Assembly: GCF_030689305.1 (NCBI RefSeq)
Contig: NZ_JAUYVM010000024.1
Location: forward strand, 1 to 64,000
Length of the DNA: 64,000 nucleotides
Origin: Vibrio penaeicida
Lineage (GTDB): Bacteria; Pseudomonadota; Gammaproteobacteria; Enterobacterales; Vibrionaceae
Reading direction: 5' to 3'
Shown: piece by piece, positions 26,028-35,001 of the stretch
Position numbering within the stretch: the stretch's first letter is position 1
Layout: every line of letters begins with the position of its first letter
Made by a program: the position numbers and the translations under genes
Notes under the pieces: model-generated
Database searches by the model: none
Told to the model about the DNA's origin: nothing
The model's input: only the letters and a program-made list of their open reading frames with translations

Positions 26028-28031
26028 TTACAGCGCTACAGCCAGCTTCACACCTTGGCGAATGGCGCGAACGGCATCTAGCTCGCCAGCATGGTCGGCT
26101 CCACCAATAATATGGAGTTTGTCGCCAAGCTTGCTCCAATCTGACTCAAATGGTCTTACTGATTCTTGCCCTGCGCAAACTACAACTGTATCGGCATCTA
26201 ATAGCTTTTCATCACCTTGATGCTCTATGTACAAGCCTTTTCCATTAAGTCGCTGATATTGGACACCACCGATTAAATTTACCCCGCGCTTTTCTAACGT
26301 ACGCTTGTGGATCCAGCCCGTTGTTTTGCCCGGCCCTTTCCCTACTCGTCCATTTCGACGCTGCAACACCCAAACGGTTTTGTCGCTCACCGAATCGGGG
26401 TAAGGGTATAGACCGCCAGGGTGATCAATGTTCTTGTCGATACCCCACTCATGCAGCCAATCATCCAAGTCATGACCATTTGGTTCCGTTAACATGGTGG
26501 CGACATCAATCCCGATACCACCTGCGCCAATAATGGCAACTTTCTCGCCTACTGGTGTCTTATCACGGATCAGCGTTTGGTAATCCACCACTTTCTCGGC
26601 ATTATCAAAGCCCTCAATATTTACTTCACGAGGAGCCACCCCAGAAGCCATCACTACTTCATCGTACCCCTCCAACATGTCAAAGGTGACTTCTGTTTCT
26701 AATTTGAGGTTAACGCCCGTGGTATCAATGCGATTGGCAAAGTAGCGGATGGTTTCACGAAACTCTTCTTTGCCTGGGATTTGCATTGCTAAGCGGAATT
26801 GACCACCAATACGATCATTGCGTTCATATAAATCCACATCGTGGCCGCGCTCTGAAGCCGTGGTCGCAAATGACAACCCCGCCGGTCCTGCGCCGACAAC
26901 AGCAATCTTTTTCTTCTTCACTGCTGGCTGAACCACAATTTCCGATTCGTAACACGCTCTAGGGTTAACAAGGCAGCTTGCTCGTTTGCCTTTGAACACG
27001 TTATCCAAACACGCTTGATTACAGCCAATACAGGTATTAATAAGGTGGCTTTGCTGTGCTTCGGCTTTATTGACGAAGTCGGGATCGGCCAAGAAAGGGC
27101 GCGCCATCGACACCATGTCTGCCTGACCAGAGGCTATGATCTTCTCAGCTTCATCCGGTGTATTGATTCGGTTGCACGTGATAACCGGAACATTAAGGTG
27201 CGGCTTCACTTTTTCCGTTACCCAAGCAAAGGCACTGCGTGGAACTTGTGTTGCGATAGTCGGGACTCGTGCTTCATGCCAACCAATACCGGTATTGATG
27301 ATAGTAACCCCTGCTTTTTCTAGCTCTTTGGCTAGCAAGACAACTTCTTCAAATGTGCTGCCTTCTTCCACCAGATCCAACATGGATAAACGGAATATGA
27401 TGATGAATTCTTTGCCCACTTTTTCACGGATTGCTTTTACCGTTTCAATAGGAAAACGCATGCGATTTTCATAGGTTCCCCCCCATTCGTCGTAACGCAT
27501 GTTAGTGCGTTTACAAATGAACTGGTTGATTAAGTACCCTTCCGAACCCATGATTTCGATACCGTCATACCCCGCTTCTTGTGCGAGGGAAGCAGAATTA
27601 GCGAATGCGCCAATGGTTTTTCGGATCTGACGCCCACTCATTTCACTGGGTGTGAACTTTGCAATTGGGGCTCTGATTTCTGATGCGCTTTGAGAAAAAG
27701 GATGCATGGCGTATCGACCCGCATGCAGTAATTGAAGCGCAATTTTCCCACCGTGTTCATGCACGGCATCGGTGACGACTTTGTGGGCTTGGGCATGTTT
27801 ACTTTTACTAAACTCTGCACTGAACGGATGTAGCCTTCCCCGTAAATTTGGTGAAAAACCGCCCGTTACTATTAGCCCCACTCCCCCCTTCGCCCGCTCT
27901 GCATAAAAAGCAGCAAGTTTGTGTAGACCTTGCTTGTCTTCTTCTAAACCGGTGTGCATGGAACCCATTAATACCCGGTTGCGTAACTGGGTAAAACCCA
28001 AGTCCAGCGGCGAAAGCAAATTAGAATACAT
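26028..28031 (-). CDS. fadH: NADPH-dependent 2,4-dienoyl-CoA reductase
   Basis: A 667-residue FMN/FAD/[4Fe-4S] enzyme that reduces 2,4-dienoyl-CoA during beta-oxidation of unsaturated fatty acids. Residues 1-330 are an OYE-type TIM barrel; the Fe-S ligands are in CIGCNQACLDNVF with a later SCLVNP; the C-terminal half has two dinucleotide folds (VVGAGPAGLSFA and IIGAGGIGIDVA). Length matches E. coli FadH (672). It is divergent from sppA, and a FadR-like palindrome lies 28 bases upstream of the ATG. Confidence 0.95.
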   Translation of the reverse strand: MYSNLLSPLDLGFTQLRNRVLMGSMHTGLEEDKQGLHKLAAFYAERAKGGVGLIVTGGFSPNLRGRLHPFSAEFSKSKHAQAHKVVTDAVHEHGGKIALQLLHAGRYAMHPFSQSASEIRAPIAKFTPSEMSGRQIRKTIGAFANSASLAQEAGYDGIEIMGSEGYLINQFICKRTNMRYDEWGGTYENRMRFPIETVKAIREKVGKEFIIIFRLSMLDLVEEGSTFEEVVLLAKELEKAGVTIINTGIGWHEARVPTIATQVPRSAFAWVTEKVKPHLNVPVITCNRINTPDEAEKIIASGQADMVSMARPFLADPDFVNKAEAQQSHLINTCIGCNQACLDNVFKGKRASCLVNPRACYESEIVVQPAVKKKKIAVVGAGPAGLSFATTASERGHDVDLYERNDRIGGQFRLAMQIPGKEEFRETIRYFANRIDTTGVNLKLETEVTFDMLEGYDEVVMASGVAPREVNIEGFDNAEKVVDYQTLIRDKTPVGEKVAIIGAGGIGIDVATMLTEPNGHDLDDWLHEWGIDKNIDHPGGLYPYPDSVSDKTVWVLQRRNGRVGKGPGKTTGWIHKRTLEKRGVNLIGGVQYQRLNGKGLYIEHQGDEKLLDADTVVVCAGQESVRPFESDWSKLGDKLHIIGGADHAGELDAVRAIRQGVKLAVAL

Positions 28032-28058
28032 AGGGAGAGCTCACTTTAATTTTATAGT

Positions 28059-28073
28059 AATGGTATGACCACT
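28059..28073. promoter_or_regulatory. Candidate FadR operator upstream of fadH
   Basis: The palindrome TGGTATGACCA at 28061-28071 contains the TGGT and GACCA halves of the FadR consensus and lies directly before fadH. FadR represses beta-oxidation genes in vibrios and relatives. One short match only. Confidence 0.4.
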
Positions 28074-28201
28074 CTAAAAGCCATAAAACAAAAAATCAAA
28101 CACCTGTTTACATTTTTACAACAACGATCAATCTTCTGTGTTTTTCTTCGCTAAGATCACGTAGGATGGAGCGATTAGCTAAGTACTTGTATTGGAAAGA
28201 C

Positions 28202-30052
28202 ATGAAAAAGATATTTCGAGTTATAGGTTTGATTTTTAAGTGGATATGGAAAGCGATTTCTTTCCTTCGTGTTGCCATCATCAACCTATTCTTTTTGTTT
28301 TCTTTAGCGATCATCTATTTCGTTTACACGCAAGCCGATACCACCGCGCCTGTTGTGCAAGAAAAATCAGCGCTTGTCATGAATTTGTCCGGCCCGATAG
28401 TTGAACAAAGCAGCTACGTTGCCCCTATGGATTCTTTCACTGGATCGTTACTCGGCAGTGAACTGCCAAAAGAGAATGTTTTGTTTGATATTGTTGAGGC
28501 AATTCGATACGCACAAAACGACGACAACGTGACAGGTTTGGTATTAGCGCTGCGTGAAATGCCAGAAACCAATCTCACCAAACTTCGCTATATTGCTAAA
28601 GCGCTAAACGAATTTAAAACCTCCGGCAAACCTGTTTATGCCATTGGTGACTTTTACAACCAGAGCCAGTATTACTTGGCCAGTTACGCCGACAAAGTCT
28701 ACTTGGCACCAGATGGTGCAGTACTTATGCAAGGCTACGGCGCATACAACCTTTACTACAAAGACATGTTAGAGAAGCTGGATGTTAATACGCATGTGTT
28801 CCGAGTTGGAACCTATAAATCTGCGATTGAGCCGTTTACTCGTAACGACATGTCTGACGAAGCCAAAGAGTCGGCGTCTCGCTGGCTGACACAACTTTGG
28901 GATGCGTTCATTCATGATGTTGCGTTAAACCGCCAGATTGAAGCCTCTACTCTTGCACCTAGCGAAGCTGACATGTTGAAGCTGCTCAACGAAGCTAAAG
29001 GCGATTTAGCACAGCTTTCCAAAAACATTGGCTTAGTTGATGAGCTGGCGACCAGACAACAAGTCAGAAAAGCATTGGTTGAAGAGTTTGGTAGTAATGG
29101 CAACGACAGCTTTAATCACATCGGATACTACGAATACCTAGCAACAATGACTCCGAAGTTGAATTTTGCTGCTGACGATGTCGGCGTAATTGTGGCCAGT
29201 GGCGCGATTATGGATGGTTTCCAACCTCGCGGAACGGTAGGCGGTGATACGATTGCGTCACTGATGCGCGACGCTAGAATCGACGACAAAATTAAAGCTG
29301 TTGTACTTCGAGTGGATAGCCCAGGCGGCAGTGCTTTTGCTTCCGAAGTGATTCGTAACGAAGTACAAGCTTTGCGTGATGCAGGAAAACCCGTCGTTGT
29401 GTCTATGTCGAGCTTGGCAGCTTCAGGTGGCTACTGGATTTCGATGAGTGCCGACAAAATCGTTGCACAACCGACAACCCTTACGGGTTCTATTGGCATA
29501 TTCAGCGTGATTACAACGTTTGAGAAAGGCTTGAACAACCTCGGTATTTATAACGATGGTATCGGCACTTCTCCTTTCTCTGGCATCGGTGTTACACGTG
29601 GGCTGACTCCTGCAGCATCGGAAGCGATTCAACTGGGTATTGAGCACGGCTACCGGCGCTTTATTGGTCTCGTTGGCGAAAACCGCGATATGAGTATTTC
29701 AGACGTTGATAAAGTCGCCCAAGGGCGTGTTTGGACAGCGAAAGATGCTATGGAATTCGGGTTAGTCGACCAAATGGGCGACTTTGATGATGCCGTTAAG
29801 CTGGCTGCTGAATTGGCAGAACTGGATTCATACAACATTTACTGGGTAGAAGAGCCTCTATCTTCAACCGAACAGATCATTCAGGAGTTGATGCAAAATA
29901 TCTCTGTGAAGTTAGGCATCGATATGAATAGTGTGTTACCTCAATCGCTACAGCCTGTTGCCAGCCAACTTAAGCAAGACCTAAGTGTGATGCAGAGCTT
30001 TAACGATCCTAAAGGGCACTATGCATTTTGCTTAAATTGCCAAGTTCAATAG
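28202..30052 (+). CDS. sppA: Signal peptide peptidase SppA, 67K type
   Basis: A 616-residue inner-membrane serine protease that degrades cleaved signal peptides. The N-terminal membrane helix is at about 22-46 (VAIINLFFLFSLAIIYFVY). Both halves of the duplicated fold are seen; the general-base Lys is in GTYKSAIEPFTR and the nucleophile Ser in MSSLAASGGYW, as in E. coli SppA (618 residues). The ATG at 28202 after GGAAAG is chosen over an upstream in-frame start. It is followed by a terminator. Confidence 0.94.
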   Translation: MKKIFRVIGLIFKWIWKAISFLRVAIINLFFLFSLAIIYFVYTQADTTAPVVQEKSALVMNLSGPIVEQSSYVAPMDSFTGSLLGSELPKENVLFDIVEAIRYAQNDDNVTGLVLALREMPETNLTKLRYIAKALNEFKTSGKPVYAIGDFYNQSQYYLASYADKVYLAPDGAVLMQGYGAYNLYYKDMLEKLDVNTHVFRVGTYKSAIEPFTRNDMSDEAKESASRWLTQLWDAFIHDVALNRQIEASTLAPSEADMLKLLNEAKGDLAQLSKNIGLVDELATRQQVRKALVEEFGSNGNDSFNHIGYYEYLATMTPKLNFAADDVGVIVASGAIMDGFQPRGTVGGDTIASLMRDARIDDKIKAVVLRVDSPGGSAFASEVIRNEVQALRDAGKPVVVSMSSLAASGGYWISMSADKIVAQPTTLTGSIGIFSVITTFEKGLNNLGIYNDGIGTSPFSGIGVTRGLTPAASEAIQLGIEHGYRRFIGLVGENRDMSISDVDKVAQGRVWTAKDAMEFGLVDQMGDFDDAVKLAAELAELDSYNIYWVEEPLSSTEQIIQELMQNISVKLGIDMNSVLPQSLQPVASQLKQDLSVMQSFNDPKGHYAFCLNCQVQ

Positions 30053-30084
30053 TTCTGACACTTAAACGTTAGCAACAACCTTTT

Positions 30085-30112
30085 AAATAGACGCTTCGGC
30101 GTCTATTTTTTT
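30085..30112 (+). terminator. Terminator of sppA
   Basis: The stem AAATAGACGC / GCGTCTATTT with a TTCG tetraloop is followed by T7. It lies 33 bases after the sppA stop codon. Confidence 0.92.
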
Positions 30113-30214
30113 ATGCTGCTAAACTTATCTGTAAACACAACTTATCCATAAACAAACTCAAACTTTGAAACCGTTTAGATAAGCTCGTCTTGTTCAGTGA
30201 AGGGGCTTTATTTT

Positions 30215-30479
30215 TATACCCAAGTGACCTCTAGATGCAGGATTCAGAGCCTCATATTCTGTTTCAGTTCAAGGAAAAGTACGCTGGGAATGATGAGTCC
30301 TTTCCAAGATCTTTGACGAAGAAATGGAACAGAATATGGGCTCCCAAGGGCGAGTTTAACTGGCTTTCATACTGCGTTACCGATTCTTGATTTAGAATGA
30401 CTAGATCTTTAAATCGGTGTCTTGTCTGAAAACCAGTTAACTCTCGCTGAACCTAGCATCTTGAGGTCACTTGGGTATA
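30215..30479. mobile_element. 265-bp MITE-like element with 17-bp terminal inverted repeats
   Basis: Ends are perfect inverted repeats TATACCCAAGTGACCTC (30215-30231) and its complement (30463-30479); the similarity runs on for about 16 more bases on each side with a few mismatches. No coding frame is inside. It occupies most of the 538-base gap between sppA and ansA and lies about 110 bases before ansA. A rearranged copy is at 50212-50291, which shows it is a dispersed family. Confidence 0.8.
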
Positions 30480-30590
30480 CACTTTTGTTAATTGGAGTGC
30501 ACTCTTCCAGTATTTCCTTCTGGGGTTTTGAGCAGAATTCGCTATAATCCCGCCATAATTACAACGTGTAACGAATAGAAACATAGCCCT

Positions 30591-31604
30591 ATGCAAAAAA
30601 AACACATATACATCGCTTATACTGGCGGCACTATTGGAATGCAAAAATCTGATCAAGGTTACATTCCAGTTGCTGGGTTTATGGAAAAACAACTTCAAAG
30701 CATGCCGGAATTTCATCGCTCTGAAATGCCCGATTACACCATTCACGAATATGATCCACTCATCGATTCATCCGATATGACGCCTATGGATTGGCAGCAA
30801 ATTGCCGATGACATTCGTGACAATTACGACAACTACGATGGTTTCGTTATTCTTCATGGCACCGACACCATGGCTTACACCGCTTCGGCACTTTCGTTTA
30901 TGCTCGAAAACCTTGGTAAGCCCGTCATCGTTACGGGGTCGCAAATCCCTCTAGCAGAGCTGAGATCCGATGGGCAAGCCAACCTTCTCAATGCATTACA
31001 CATCGCAGCGAATTACCCGATTAATGAAGTCTCGCTCTTTTTCAATAATCAGTTGATGAGGGGCAATCGCAGTACCAAATCACATGCTGATGGGTTTAAC
31101 GCGTTTACGTCCCCTAACCTACCAGCTTTACTGGAAGCGGGAATTAACATTCAAGTAAGCAATTACATTGAAGTGGATAAAAAGCCTGCTGGCGATTTTA
31201 AAGTGCATAGCATTACACCTCAGCCAATAGGCGTCATTACCATGTACCCTGGCATTTCGCACGAAGTCATCCGAAATACGCTGCGCCAACCTGTGAACGC
31301 AATGATTCTTCTTACCTTTGGTGTCGGAAATGCTCCACAAAACCCTGAACTATTGGGTCATCTCAAAGAAGCCTCTGAACGCGGCGTAATTGTCGTGAAC
31401 CTAACGCAATGTCTCGCTGGCAAGGTAAACATGGGAGGCTATGCTACTGGGTGTGCTTTAGCCGAAGCTGGTGTTATCAGCGGGTACGATATGACGCCAG
31501 AGGCAGCACTAGCCAAATTGCACTACTTGTTGAGCCAAAACCTCGGTTATGAGGAAATAAAAAGCCAGATGCAAAAAATTCTGCGTGGTGAAATGAGCCT
31601 GTAG
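30591..31604 (+). CDS. ansA: L-asparaginase I, cytoplasmic
   Basis: A 337-residue type I asparaginase that hydrolyses asparagine to aspartate and ammonia. The nucleophilic Thr is in TGGTIGM near the start, the second catalytic set in HGTDTMAYTA, and a Lys in LRSDGQANLLNA region follows. No signal peptide is present, in agreement with the cytoplasmic isoenzyme AnsA. It lies downstream of sppA as in enterobacteria, but with the inverted-repeat element between. It ends before a bidirectional terminator shared with yeaC. Confidence 0.94.
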   Translation: MQKKHIYIAYTGGTIGMQKSDQGYIPVAGFMEKQLQSMPEFHRSEMPDYTIHEYDPLIDSSDMTPMDWQQIADDIRDNYDNYDGFVILHGTDTMAYTASALSFMLENLGKPVIVTGSQIPLAELRSDGQANLLNALHIAANYPINEVSLFFNNQLMRGNRSTKSHADGFNAFTSPNLPALLEAGINIQVSNYIEVDKKPAGDFKVHSITPQPIGVITMYPGISHEVIRNTLRQPVNAMILLTFGVGNAPQNPELLGHLKEASERGVIVVNLTQCLAGKVNMGGYATGCALAEAGVISGYDMTPEAALAKLHYLLSQNLGYEEIKSQMQKILRGEMSL

Positions 31605-31649
31605 AATGATGTATTTCTCACTGCGAGAGATATTACTCATTAGAAAAAA

Positions 31650-31680
31650 CAAGAGAGGAGGCAAATGCCTCCTCTCTTTG
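31650..31680. terminator. Bidirectional terminator between ansA and yeaC
   Basis: A 13-base stem AAGAGAGGAGGC / GCCTCCTCTCTT with an AAAT loop, preceded by A-rich and followed by T-rich sequence. It serves the convergent genes ansA (ends 31604) and yeaC (ends 31713). Confidence 0.85.
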
Positions 31681-31712
31681 TATTTGAAGTTCTTTATCGA
31701 TGTGCTGTTGAT

Positions 31713-31997
31713 TTATTCTTTATCAATTTTTATTCGAGCGATTTCTTCCTCGCCCTTAGAAAATTCTTTCTTCAGCTCAACTTTGGATTTGAACTCAATT
31801 TCACCGCCCGCTGCAACAGACATATGTTGCGCTTCAGTATTGTGCTTGGATTGATACAGCATAACGGCTTGCATACAGGAGTCTCGTTGCTCTTGGTTTA
31901 ACGGAGTACCATCCGGCCACTTACCCGTTTCTACAGCATAATTTAAGCGCTCGTATACCTCTGGGGTCATTGCTTCAATAAGTTGCTCTACATTCAC
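31713..31997 (-). CDS. yeaC: DUF1315 protein, YeaC
   Basis: A 94-residue protein matching E. coli YeaC (90 residues): conserved MTPEVYERLNYAVETGKWPDG, QAVMLYQ and EAQHMSV blocks. The function is unknown. The start is GTG at 31997, with AGGAAAG just upstream; an upstream in-frame ATG would add 22 residues that the family lacks. As in E. coli it lies close to msrB and gapA, although a DUF2989 gene is between them here. Confidence 0.88.
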   Translation of the reverse strand: MNVEQLIEAMTPEVYERLNYAVETGKWPDGTPLNQEQRDSCMQAVMLYQSKHNTEAQHMSVAAGGEIEFKSKVELKKEFSKGEEEIARIKIDKE

Positions 31998-32102
31998 TTT
32001 CTTTCCTAATTTTAAGTAAATAGGTTTTGAATAAGACCATATCCGGCTACTATGCTTAGTCAAGTAATGGACAACAAATTAGAGCATTAGATCACAAGCG
32101 GG

Positions 32103-32939
32103 ATGCCAATGATAAAAACTCGACTTCTTATTTGTATCGCTTCTGTAGCAACGCTTTCTGGATGTTTTGAAGCACATCAAAACACGGGCGAATTGTGTGA
32201 AGCCAATCCGACACTTCGGTGTGAAAAACTCAACATGCGCGACGGGCAATGTCGCATACCAAGAACAAATCTCATCTGGCACCGATATGACGCGCTGAGA
32301 AACAATACCGTAGACAAGATACTGAAAGAATTTGAGATCTTACATGAATATCAACAATGTCTTGAGTTAGCGGCTCAAATACAACCCATAGACCAAAGTG
32401 ATCTTAAAGAGCGCCGATTCAATGCACTGGTTCATACCTATGATGAACAAAAACGCATATTAAACGACTTAAAATCGTCAACCGATCCTTACGCGTTGTA
32501 CTTCCGCTGGACGCAAGGTGATGACGACGCCCAACGTGAGTTCTTGCAATTGGAAGGAACGGAGAAACTCAATACTGCCAAACTTCAATATGCGTTAGCT
32601 ACCTACTACGCAAACCGAGATCGCAATAAAACACTCATTCTTCTTGAAAATGCCTTAACGCTCACCAAAAAAGGTGAGCTGAATAACGAGGTGATTAAAT
32701 CATTAGCCAGTACTAATCAATCGCTCGGAAATTTGGAATACGCCTATATATGGGCAATGGTAGGCAAAGAATTTGAGCTCCCTATTGCCTCAGATAGAAA
32801 CCTTAGAAGAATGTATCCATACCCAGAGGAAAAGCTAGATAAGCTAAACGACCTAGCTGATGATGTGGCAGATTCCGTCAAAAGCGGTCTTTACAAACCG
32901 TCTTTGATTCCGGAAATAGACACACTTAGAAAATGGTAA
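32103..32939 (+). CDS. DUF2989 lipoprotein
   Basis: A 278-residue lipoprotein. Residues 1-21 form a signal peptide with lipobox LSGC; the mature part begins CFEAHQ and has conserved cysteines in the GELCEAN and LRCEKL region, then a mostly helical body with TPR-like pairs (about 140-230). This is the DUF2989 family of vibrios and relatives; function unknown. The start may be ATG 32103 or ATG 32109, neither with a strong ribosome-binding site. It is divergent from yeaC and ends before the msrB gene, tail to tail. Confidence 0.82.
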   Translation: MPMIKTRLLICIASVATLSGCFEAHQNTGELCEANPTLRCEKLNMRDGQCRIPRTNLIWHRYDALRNNTVDKILKEFEILHEYQQCLELAAQIQPIDQSDLKERRFNALVHTYDEQKRILNDLKSSTDPYALYFRWTQGDDDAQREFLQLEGTEKLNTAKLQYALATYYANRDRNKTLILLENALTLTKKGELNNEVIKSLASTNQSLGNLEYAYIWAMVGKEFELPIASDRNLRRMYPYPEEKLDKLNDLADDVADSVKSGLYKPSLIPEIDTLRKW

Positions 32940-32966
32940 ATACTCGATATGTGAAATTAATTTTCA

Positions 32967-32995
32967 AAGGTGATGTGTTATACATCACCTTTTTT
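32967..32995 (+). terminator. Terminator of the DUF2989 gene, overlapping the msrB end
   Basis: The stem AGGTGATGT / ACATCACCT with a GTTAT loop is followed by T6 on the plus strand. The msrB stop codon (32978) lies inside the hairpin, so it may also slow transcription from the other side. Confidence 0.8.
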
Positions 32996-33445
32996 AGTAT
33001 TGTTGAAAATTAACGACACTGAGTTAACGCAAAATCGTTCACCAGTGGTTTTAGGACCATCAGGAAAAACGTGACCCAAATGGCTATCACACGCTGAACA
33101 ACGGATTTCTACCCTCTTCATTCCGTGACTCAGATCCTCAATATAACGAACTGCAGCCTCGTTAATCGGTGCATCAAAACTTGGCCAGCCACACCCAGAA
33201 TCGTACTTGTTTTCCGAGTGAAAAAGAGGGGTATGACAACAGGTGCACTGATATTCGCCGCTTTGTTTATTATGAAGTAATTTTCCAGAAAAAGGAGCTT
33301 CTGTTCCGTGTGCTCTACAGACACGATATTCTTCGTCAGTTAGTTGTTCTTTCCACTCTTTTTCCGTTTTTTCAACTGGTTGCGCCTTTTGGTTCACGTT
33401 TATATTTCTCCATTTTTTTTGTTTTTTATTCATTTTATTAAACAA
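32978..33445 (-). CDS. msrB: Peptide methionine-(R)-sulfoxide reductase, zinc type
   Basis: A protein of up to 155 residues that reduces methionine-R-sulfoxide with thioredoxin. Two CxxC zinc pairs are present (CTCC and CSAC), with GCGWPSF and the catalytic Cys in ERFCVNS. The first 20 residues are Lys/Asn-rich and may not be translated; Met 5 (33433) is an alternative start. Divergent from gapA, as part of the conserved yeaC-msrB-gapA-yeaD block. It is a different MsrB subtype from the one fused in msrAB at 15261. Confidence 0.92.
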   Translation of the reverse strand: MFNKMNKKQKKWRNINVNQKAQPVEKTEKEWKEQLTDEEYRVCRAHGTEAPFSGKLLHNKQSGEYQCTCCHTPLFHSENKYDSGCGWPSFDAPINEAAVRYIEDLSHGMKRVEIRCSACDSHLGHVFPDGPKTTGERFCVNSVSLIFNNTKKGDV

Positions 33446-33607
33446 AGTCTTGCCTAAGACTGGGGTTGTAGCACATACTTCTTAACCGAAATATGACTTG
33501 TGCGTCATTTTTGATACACAGATATTGACTGAATACTTCTACGCATGATTGTTGGCGTTAGATCCACCCAGTCATGTGTAAAAAATATACATTTGCAAAG
33601 ATATGTT

Positions 33608-33629
33608 AAAAAAAGCATCGCTTTTTTTT
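33608..33629 (+). other. A-tract / T-tract hairpin just before gapA promoter
   Basis: AAAAAAAGC and GCTTTTTTT pair around a three-base loop; the T tract runs into the -35 element of the gapA promoter. It resembles a terminator but no plus-strand gene needs one here; it could insulate gapA or act as an upstream promoter element. Confidence 0.45.
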
Positions 33630-33656
33630 GACTTTAGACAAGTTAACCTTGATTAT
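33628..33656 (+). promoter_or_regulatory. Sigma-70 promoter of gapA
   Basis: TTGACT and GATTAT are 17 bases apart, about 80 bases before the gapA ATG. The near-consensus boxes suit a strongly expressed gene. Confidence 0.6.
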
Positions 33657-33735
33657 CTGTTGCAGATTTTTACTGGATTCTGTAATTTTACTACCAGTTA
33701 TCTTTAATCAGAAATTAAGTTGTGGAGCAACTATA

Positions 33736-34731
33736 ATGACTATCAAAGTAGGTATTAACGGTTTTGGCCGTATCGGTCGTTTCGTATTCCGCGCTGCTCA
33801 AGAGCGTGCAGACATCGAAGTAGTAGGTATCAATGACCTTATCGACGTAGAGTACATGGCTTACATGCTTAAGTACGACTCAACTCACGGCCGTTTCAAC
33901 GGTACTGTTGAAGTTGAAGGCGGAAACCTAATCGTTAACGGCAAAACTGTACGTGTAACTGCTGAGCGTAACCCTGAAGATCTTAAGTGGGATGCAATCG
34001 GTGTAGACGTAGTTGCTGAAGCAACTGGTCTTTTCCTAACTGACGAGACTGCACGCAAGCACATCACTGCGGGCGCGAAGAAAGTTGTTCTAACTGGTCC
34101 TTCTAAAGACGCAACTCCAATGTTCGTTATGGGTGTTAACCAAGACACTTACGCAGGCCAAGACATCGTTTCTAACGCTTCTTGTACTACTAACTGTCTA
34201 GCGCCTATCGCTAAAGTTCTAAACGACAACTTCGGTATCGTTTCTGGTCTTATGACTACAGTACACGCAACTACTGCTACTCAGAAGACTGTTGACGGTC
34301 CTTCTGCTAAAGACTGGCGTGGTGGTCGTGGTGCTTCTCAGAACATCATCCCATCATCAACTGGTGCTGCTAAAGCTGTAGGCGTTGTTCTTCCAGAACT
34401 AAACGGCAAACTAACTGGTATGGCTTTCCGCGTACCAACTGCTAACGTTTCTGTAGTTGACCTAACTGTTAACCTAGAGAAAGGCGCTTCATACGAGCAA
34501 ATCTGTGCAACTATGAAAGAAGCTTCTGAAGGTCCTCTAAAGGGCGTTCTAGGTTACACTGAAGACCAAGTTGTTTCTCAAGACTTCATTGGCGAAGTTC
34601 AAACTTCAGTATTCGATGCTAAAGCTGGTATCGCACTAACTGAAAACTTCGTTAAAGTTGTATCTTGGTACGACAACGAAATCGGTTACTCAAACAAAGT
34701 TCTTGACCTAGTTGCTCACATCTCTAAGTAA
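33736..34731 (+). CDS. gapA: Glyceraldehyde-3-phosphate dehydrogenase, type I
   Basis: A 331-residue NAD-dependent glycolytic enzyme. NAD fold KVGINGFGRIGR at the start, the active-site Cys in SNASCTTNCLAP, and the WYDNEIGYS C-terminal motif. The ATG at 33736 is used, with GGAG nearby; upstream in-frame codons are not part of the protein. Codon choice is strongly biased (many CGT, GGT, AAC, repeated GTA and ACT), unlike the neighbours, as expected of a highly expressed gene. It is followed by a strong terminator. Confidence 0.97.
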   Translation: MTIKVGINGFGRIGRFVFRAAQERADIEVVGINDLIDVEYMAYMLKYDSTHGRFNGTVEVEGGNLIVNGKTVRVTAERNPEDLKWDAIGVDVVAEATGLFLTDETARKHITAGAKKVVLTGPSKDATPMFVMGVNQDTYAGQDIVSNASCTTNCLAPIAKVLNDNFGIVSGLMTTVHATTATQKTVDGPSAKDWRGGRGASQNIIPSSTGAAKAVGVVLPELNGKLTGMAFRVPTANVSVVDLTVNLEKGASYEQICATMKEASEGPLKGVLGYTEDQVVSQDFIGEVQTSVFDAKAGIALTENFVKVVSWYDNEIGYSNKVLDLVAHISK

Positions 34732-34764
34732 GCATTAGTAAAAGACTTTCTTTGATGAAAGATT

Positions 34765-34797
34765 AAAAAAGGCGACCATTGTGTCGCCTTTTTTTTT
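34765..34797 (+). terminator. Terminator of gapA
   Basis: Stem GGCGAC / GTCGCC extended by A6 and T6, with T9 at the end, 34 bases after the gapA stop codon. Confidence 0.93.
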
Positions 34798-34821
34798 ATC
34801 TGCAGATCAACAAAATTAGAT

Positions 34822-34983
34822 TAATACCAATCAAAGTAAGTGTTCATAAATAGCGAAGGAAAAGCGCTTGAGGACAAGGCAAAAAATTTCGATAAGTAGT
34901 TATTCTACAATCAAGTTTTTTAACGCAGTTATCGAGTGTTTTAACAAGCTAGAATGAGTGATTACTTACTACGATTGGTATAA
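34822..34983. mobile_element. About 160-bp inverted-repeat element
   Basis: The ends are imperfect inverted repeats: ATACCAATCAAAGTAAGTG on the left and, read backwards, ATACCAATCGTAGTAAGTA on the right. No gene is inside. It fills the space between the gapA terminator and yeaD. Small elements with a TACCAATC end are frequent in vibrios as I recall; here it may form a long cruciform or RNA hairpin. Confidence 0.65.
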
Positions 34984-35001
34984 CAACATCAGGATAAGAA
35001 G

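Noticed and set aside
30215..30479. Possible CRISPR-like or small-RNA locus in the sppA-ansA gap
   Set aside because: There is one inverted pair of ends and no direct-repeat/spacer pattern.
31606..31854. Plus-strand frame after ansA
   Set aside because: It passes through the terminator at 31650-31680 and is antisense to yeaC.
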